From: Sanderia malayensis
Lineage: Eukaryota; Cnidaria; Scyphozoa; Semaeostomeae; Pelagiidae
DNA length: 64,000 bases
Direction: 5' to 3'
Assembly: GCA_013076295.1 (NCBI GenBank)
Contig: RQOL01000658.1
Span: forward strand, 1,240,001-1,304,000
Program-made: the position numbers and the translations under genes
Notes under the pieces: model-generated
What the model saw: the letters and a program-made list of their open reading frames with translations, nothing else
What the model was told of the DNA's origin: nothing
Database searches by the model: none
Shown: piece by piece, positions 58,036 to 64,000 of the stretch
How positions within the stretch are numbered: the stretch's first letter is position 1
Layout of the letters: every line of letters starts with the position of its first letter

Positions 58036-59458
58036 TTAGTTTTCATTGATAAAGTCTCTTTCGTTTTCAGATAGAATGTACCAGTTAGGTGATGGCTCAT
58101 CAAACTTCAACCAGTTAAAATCACCTATTTCGTTCCATTTATTAAGCTGCAGATTTAAGCCTGAATCTAGGAAATATTTGTTAAGATTTTCATAGCTCCA
58201 ATTGTATGGTGCAAACCCCAGCCCAGTGCAGTCCTCTATGATTGCCTTTCCAGTGACATGAATATGAAACTTTGTGTGCTGTGTTGTGTGAATACGAAGT
58301 TGCTGACAAGCTAACGAAAACTGGCAATTGTTACAATTTGACACAAATGCAGCCCGACTAATTGGGCCACACAGTATTTTACAATTATCTAAATTATCGA
58401 CATGCAAAGCAGAGGGGCATCCAAAAATCTTCACTTGGCAATTTTTTAAGTTTGATACTTTGATGTCTTTTTGTTTGCTGTCGTCAGCATTGAGAATAAA
58501 ATCACGGTCTTGGCAGTCGTGAAAGCCAAAGGCATTTTCAACATTGTCTTTACTTGTTGAGTTCATATCAGAGCTATCCTGTATTTTGACATCTGTTTGT
58601 ATTTCTGTTTGTTTTGCTGCATCACTTTTTTTTGCTCTTTGCTTGAATGCAAACTTTTTTCTAGGGATAAGTTTATCTCTCTTCTCGTTAACTTCACAGT
58701 CTAATTTCTGCACATTTTCTTGTGCTTGTCGCAAATCAAATGAAGAGAGAAAGATGACAGACTTTGTCACAAATTGCTGCAAATTCTGGATTCGTTTTTT
58801 GATTTCATCAAATGTTTCTGCCACCTCTGACCTTAAAGGTAATCACATTTATATTAGGAATCAACAAATGACAGCCTTCAATAGCAGACAAAAGTCTTAC
58901 ACTTGTAAAATAAGAAAAAAGCCTGCCAACCGATAAACTTTTTTGTGGGCTTAATTCAACCCCCACTGCTCCTAAAACAATGTTGTTCTCTTAATCAGAA
59001 CCTTGTGGTCACCATGCAAATGGTATTTTGAAACATTGTATAAAAATTTTCTGAAAGGGCAGAATAGATACGGCAAAACAGTGTCCTAAGTCTTTTGTCC
59101 ACAAATTGTCAATTCGTTGATAAGAATATTGAGAGTCTTAATTCGAATATACGCGAACAAAACCATGTAACATCTTCAGTCTAATAATTCAATTCTTTTT
59201 TATTATGTTTCCAGGGCCTCGCCCCATCGTGTCCTGTCAAGATACTAACTTGTTCAAGCTGCTTTCTTCAAGACTGGCAAGTATTCTTGATATTTCTGCA
59301 GTCTCCTGAGAGAAATGCTTATTAAATGCTTGATAGTTTTCACTTTCATCTACTTTTGCAGCCAGGTCTACTTTTTTCTTCTGCAATTCTTTTATTCTGG
59401 CTTCCTGGCGCTTTTCAAAACGCTCTCTTAAAACTGCAGCTTTGTCGATTTCTTCCAT
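58036..59458 (-). CDS. TBCC: Tubulin-folding cofactor C
   Basis: Exons 59250-59458 and 58036-58831 join in frame; 334 aa, near the family length. TBCC acts last in tubulin heterodimer folding, stimulating GTP hydrolysis by beta-tubulin in the TBCD/TBCE complex. The N-terminal helical domain (RERFEKRQEARIKELQ, then FLSSFDLRQAQENVQKL) is followed by a Lys-rich KKFAFKQRAKK linker. The CARP beta-helix follows, with SACQQLRIH-type arginine finger (Arg249 in CQQLRIH) and GFAPYNWSY. The ATG at 59458 is chosen because the frame upstream (to 59605) has no family similarity. It diverges from the heme oxygenase gene. Confidence 0.93.
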
Positions 59459-60218
59459 TTTTAATTTGCGATGATGGTGATGATGAAATTTCAAAAATTG
59501 AGTGAGTCCAGTCTCTGCTTCACAAGGAGATCGCAAAAGTTTCTTAGCCACTAAAACGCATCCATGGGAAAACCCGTGACGTTTTTCACCCTTTTGAACT
59601 TTCAATTCTACATTTCTTATGTTCCCCTCTCCTCTGGTGAAATTTTTATAATATGCCTTTTAATTTTGCTGTTCACTCCATCAAGTACTCTAATGGTAAC
59701 TCTCCTCTGACATTAAAGAGTATAAGTTTTTATTACGTCACAAGTTTTCAAAGGTTGGATTTATTGTCTGCCTTCTTGCCATGTGGGAATTTCATCCTTT
59801 CATGGGTGGCTCAAGTTTTTTATTACACTCGTTTTTTGTGAAATAAAACGCCTCTAAAATCGAAGTAGTATTGGTAAAGTTCGAGCCTGACAATATTCTT
59901 AAAATATTCTTAAATTTCACCAATTTTGAGCCTCATTATTTTTATAAAAAAGAGTATATCTTCAATATCTATTTCTTCAATTAATGCTTTCAACGTTGAA
60001 ATAAAACCAGCTTAACCTTGTTTGCACTTTTTAAAGCCTGCCTCGCCGTGTACAACGTGCGTCTTGGCATATACCAGAAAACCCCAAAGCATGACATGAC
60101 AAAAAACCTGCTTCTAGAACCTTCTGGAAGCTCTAGAAGCTCTGGAAGCTTCCTTTGTTATTTCCTCATACTTGAGAAATGTCAATCTCAAAACTCAAAA
60201 GGTGGAAGTAAATTTTTC
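59459..60218. promoter_or_regulatory. Divergent upstream region TBCC / heme oxygenase
   Basis: About 0.76 kb between two opposite genes. The heme oxygenase side contains a heat-shock-element cluster and a TATA box. The TBCC side has no obvious motif. Confidence 0.5.
60111..60153 (+). promoter_or_regulatory. Heat-shock-element cluster
   Basis: A perfect run TTCtaGAAccTTCtgGAA (60112-60129) gives four alternating 5-bp units, the canonical HSF1-binding array. It continues with further GAA units and a GAAgcTTC pair (60145-60152). It lies about 70-110 bp ahead of a TATA box of the heme oxygenase gene. Confidence 0.85.
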
Positions 60219-60226
60219 TATAAAAG
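60219..60226 (+). promoter_or_regulatory. TATA box of heme oxygenase
   Basis: TATAAAAG. Transcription should begin about 25-30 bp downstream (about 60250). A good donor, TACTG|GTAAGA at 60375/60376, ends the presumed 5' UTR exon; the acceptor ttttcag precedes 61268. Confidence 0.75.
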
Positions 60227-60249
60227 CGCCTGGTGGTTGTGGCTTTGCC

Positions 60250-60375
60250 CATCTTTGCAACCCTGCTGATAAACATCAAGACCTTTTTGGAAAGCAGACA
60301 GCCAGACAGACAGACATCATTGTTGAAAGACTTCTGCGCTGCCAACAAGCTGGTCACGGTTTTTAAAGGCTACTG
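60250..60375 (+). other. Presumed non-coding first exon of heme oxygenase
   Basis: Inferred from the TATA box and the GTAAGA donor. The following intron runs to 61267. The intron contains no clear gene. Confidence 0.55.
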
Positions 60376-61299
60376 GTAAGAATATTCTGTTTTTAGAGTT
60401 TTTTCTTTAATTCTTTCGACTTCGACTTTATTTTTTGTAGATTAATAGCGTTAAGTTGCACTGTGATGTGTGGCTTATTTACTCTGGGCCGATCCCAGTT
60501 CCAAAAACTTGCAACAAATGATAAAATTTCGCAACTCGCGAGCTAATGAGACAATTAAATGAACGCTAACGCAAAACAAAGCGAAGTAAGGTACTTTTTC
60601 GTGAGTCATTCATATCACACGTTCTCTTTTCTTCGGGGAAATGGCAGACAATCATTCATGGCGTAAAAAATCCAGAAGTTGTCGAGGCCTAAAAATCTTC
60701 AAGAGACTGTCTGCTGACGCTTTCGCAATAATGATATCCGGAAAATATATTATAAAAGTCTCAACAGAAGAAAGTTTCCAGAATGCTTTTAAAGATTAAA
60801 CTATTGTTTACAAGTGATTTGGACTAACAAAGGTCCATGTCCAAAGGGTTGTATTTTGAAAACCGTGAAGTGGACAAAAGCTGGCCAACCCACGCGACAT
60901 TGGTCAAAATTCACAGGTCACCAGACAAAACAATGGGTCTCTATCACTTCTCGTTCGCCCCACGGATGTGACAATTTATTTTTGATGTGTTTCGGAATAT
61001 TGCAGCAAAAATTGCCCAGTGCAAACAGGCCTGGATGAAATTATTGTTATTGTGAATTGCAGACTTTGTTGACCACAGGACAGGATATCAAGTTAAACAA
61101 CCACCTGTTCTCTCTGAGAATGTGCTGTGCTTTTTTAAATTAACTGATGATTTTGTAAATAAAACGTTTTGTAAATATATTTTTTTCATATATTTCAAGC
61201 TATAAATCTCTGAGCAGGTCTGACCAAGTGTGCAGTTGGATTATTTCTTTTTTCTTTATATTTTCAGGGGAATTTTTTTAACACTACTGCTGCAGAAAT

Positions 61300-64000
61300 A
61301 TGGAGACTGAAATTACAGACCTGCATGCAAGGTGCCCTGCTTTCACAGAGAAATGCCCCTTCGATAAGCCGGAATTGAAGCCCCTGATGGAGGAAGCAAA
61401 ACAGTGCCCTGCCTTCAAAGACACGTGCACATTTAAGAATATGACAACGATAGAAGAGGTTTATCAAAAACTTTCAGATATCCCAGACGTAAAAGAAGGC
61501 TCAGTGCATGAGAAAGCAATTGCCGAAATCTTGAAAGTTATTCACAATGTCTCAAAAGAGCTGAAGGAAGAGATGGGGGAGTGTCCTGTGTTTAAGTCCA
61601 AGGCTGGTTGCCCATTCAAAACCCTCTGCTCAGACGGGAAGCCTCTTTTGGAGAAGTTGAAAGAGTTCCATCTGGAATATTTGATACACGATGCAGCTAT
61701 CAAGGTACAAATTCAGTTCACAAGCGTAACAAATTACAACGCAGAACAAAAATAAATATAGATTGTAGGAGATGTTTTGCCTTTGCAAAACTCTTTGGTA
61801 TTTTTTGAGATTGTTTAAATGTTAATCACCCACCCACACTGCAGTATTTCTTTTATTTCACACTGCAATCAATATCACAACATATTATGTTGATAAAATA
61901 GGGTAAATAGTTATTTCAATTCCCACTTTGTTGGAATTCATTTCAATATTATGTATGGAAAATAAAGCTTGTTTTAAAAAAGCGAGATGTTATACCGTGT
62001 GCATTTCAGAAATAGAGGGCTTTATATTCTTAGTTTAGTTTAGTTTATGTGCTATCTGATCTGACTGAAGTTTTGCGACTTCAAATTTTTCTCTTGACTT
62101 GTTTTTAATAGACCAAAATATTAGTAGTAAATATTATTGAAACAAGGTTTTGTTCAGTCATTGATGGGGTTATTTTTTCTTGCCTTTCAGGTCAAAGAAG
62201 ACTTGGAGAAGAATCTAAAAGAAAAAGAATCCAAGATGGATGATGAAAAAGATGAACAGGATGAATTAAAATTGTCAAGTCACTTGAAAAATGTTCTATC
62301 TAAAAAGCACAGAGAAGCATCAAGTAGTCATTTCATAAGAGAGCTTCTAAAAGGAAGGGTCGACCAAAAAATTTATCAACAATATATTGCATCACTTTAC
62401 TTCATCTACGTGTATGTACATACCAAGTTTCCTTGATTATTGATTCTACCACTTTTTAACGAGGTGCTTATTTCAAGAAGATGCTTATTTGAGGCTGGGT
62501 TCTTATTGTAGTTTTAATAATCTTTAACCAAACAATGTCAAGAAATCTTCAGGAGAAAGTGTCATTTCAACTCGATACTTGACAGGGGGCACTTACTCCT
62601 TGAAGGGGGTTTTTATTTCATAATATGGTCTGTGTTGAGGGGGGACTTATTTGAGAGAGGTCGCTGAATTGAGGAAATATGCAAGACTTTGATTATATTT
62701 CAAAGGATCAAGCTTGTAATGCTTGCCATCACTTTTAGCTATTTTTTCAGTAATTTCTTTGCAACATTTGAAGTCATGTGCGTACAAACATTTTGTTTTA
62801 CAGTGCTTTGGAAGATGAAGCTGAAAAACATGCCGATCATCCAGTCTTCAAGCAAATCCACTGTCCTGAAGATCTGGCAAAAGTCGATCTAATTAAAAAA
62901 GATCTCGAATATTACTTTGGAGAGGATTGGGAAGACAAAATCAGCATCTCTGAAGCTACTCAAAATTATGTTGATCGATTACATGAAGTAGCAGAGATAG
63001 ACCCATTCCTCTTGGTTGCTCATCATTATATCAGGTGAATTTTTCTCATCATTTACTAATCCAGCTTTGCTCTTTTTCTGTTTTAGTCGTCATTGAGTAT
63101 TTTTCTTCGGTTTTTTCTTCATTTATGCTCTTCATGCTCATTCAAGTTCCTCCTCTTGCTGGAAGAAACTTTTATCAGTATGTTGATTCGGGCATAAAGT
63201 TTAATTGTAAAAAGGAGTGCAATAAGCTTAAACATTTTTTTGTTTTAATATCATATTTAATAACTCCAGTGATTATCAGAGCGAATTCCAGCAATCATCA
63301 TCACTTTACTCTGATAATGATCGTTAGAATTTGCGATCGAATATATAGTTTTAATTTGATAGGATATTAAAGCAAAAAAATGTTTAAACTTCTTGTACTT
63401 CTTTTATCAGTATCTTATCGTATTACCTTTTTGATATTCTTTTTATTCCGAGATTTATCTTTTTTTTAGACATTTGTCTTTTTTCTCCATTTAAAGTATC
63501 TCCGTTATTTACCACAATTTCATTTTTCTTCACATCAACATTCTTCTTTCACCTCTATTTTTCATTTCATGGCACTTTTGGTCTCCTATCTTCCTTTATC
63601 TCTGATGTTTTCTTGCTATATTTTTTTTATAACCTGGCTGCGCAAGATGTTATAGATATTGTCGATTTAAAAGATAATAACAATGATTAAATGAGCAATT
63701 ATTTCTTTACCTATCTAGATACGTTGGTGATTTATCTGGCGCCCAAGTTGTGAAGAAAGTGGCCATCAAGACCTACAAACTGCCTGAAAGCGGCGATGGC
63801 GTTCGCTACTACGAGTTCAAAAACATTGCGAATTTCATGAAATATAAAGATGAATACAGAGCCAAACTGGACGCTATGAAAGTTGGATGTAAAAACGCTG
63901 ACCGCCTCGTGGAAGAAGCAACAATGGCCTACAACTTGAATGTCCATCTCTTCCAAGAACTGGATCAACTTGCCGGATTTGAAGCGGAGATCGTCCACGA
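61300..64000 (+). CDS. HMOX1: Heme oxygenase with Cys-Pro N-terminal extension (3' truncated by window)
   Basis: Degrades heme to biliverdin, CO and iron with NADPH-P450 reductase. Exons 61300-61704, 62191-62411, 62804-63034 and 63719 to the window edge keep frame. The extension (residues 1-135) carries five Cys-Pro sites (Cys12, 19, 36, 95, 104: RCPAF, KCPF, QCPAF, ECPVF, GCPF), the heme-regulatory motif type found in HO-2 and ALAS. The catalytic domain starts near residue 165: SKKHREASSSHF holds the proximal His175. ASLYFIYVALEDEAE and the distal helix RYVGDLSGAQVVKK follow. The usual second Gly of GDLSGGQ is Ala294. The visible part ends before the C-terminal membrane anchor, if any. HMOX1 and HMOX2 diverged in vertebrates, so the symbol denotes the family. 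Confidence 0.93.
62450..62690. repeat. Probable dispersed repeat (gggggacttatttgag type)
   Basis: gaggtgcttatttcaag, gatgcttatttgaggc, gggggcacttactccttg and gggggacttatttgag recur within one heme oxygenase intron. They belong to the same style as 17590-17690. Ends were not resolved. Confidence 0.45.

Overview
This is animal nuclear DNA. It has many short, mostly AT-rich introns with GT..AG borders, and it encodes clear homologues of USP7, USP43/USP31, AVL9, TBCC, MXRA7, LRRC8-type channels, heme oxygenase and RPE65/BCO-family carotenoid oxygenases. It also holds a CR1/L2-like LINE, a TTAGGG-bearing satellite, and a cut-and-paste element carrying a HECT ligase. Together these suggest an early-branching metazoan, most likely a cnidarian, but the species assignment is inference. 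Exon borders were set by hand from splice signals and reading-frame continuity.

Layout. 1-1009: a 36-bp minisatellite and a small minus-strand secreted acidic protein. 2426-16267: a complete USP7 (39 exons, about 1090 aa). 16741-25673: an unidentified plus-strand gene whose fifth intron holds a MITE split by a defective LINE. 26231-38083: two tandem minus-strand carotenoid oxygenase genes with matching intron positions. Intron 1 of the upstream copy holds a 5.1-kb transposon (32399-37529) that encodes a DDE integrase and, convergently, a HECT E3 ligase. 38337-39656: MXRA7. 40534-48793: a USP43/USP31-type deubiquitinase with a telomere-repeat satellite in its second intron. 49887-51909: a minus-strand LRRC8/pannexin-like channel whose C-terminus is an OTU-like domain instead of leucine-rich repeats. 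52251-57429: AVL9. 58036-59458: TBCC (minus). 60219-64000: heme oxygenase with a heat-shock-type promoter and an N-terminal extension holding five Cys-Pro heme-regulatory-like motifs; its 3' end lies outside the window.

How it fits together. Several genes are in close head-to-head pairs (CCD-B/MXRA7, LRRC8-OTU/AVL9, TBCC/heme oxygenase), which suggests shared promoters. Ubiquitin-related proteins recur: USP7, USP43-like, a transposon-borne HECT ligase, and an OTU fold lacking its catalytic cysteine. This is probably coincidence rather than a pathway. The strongest candidates for something undescribed are the LRRC8-OTU fusion, the HECT-carrying transposon whose two genes start with matching zinc-ribbon exons, and the heat-shock-element-driven heme oxygenase with Cys-Pro motifs.
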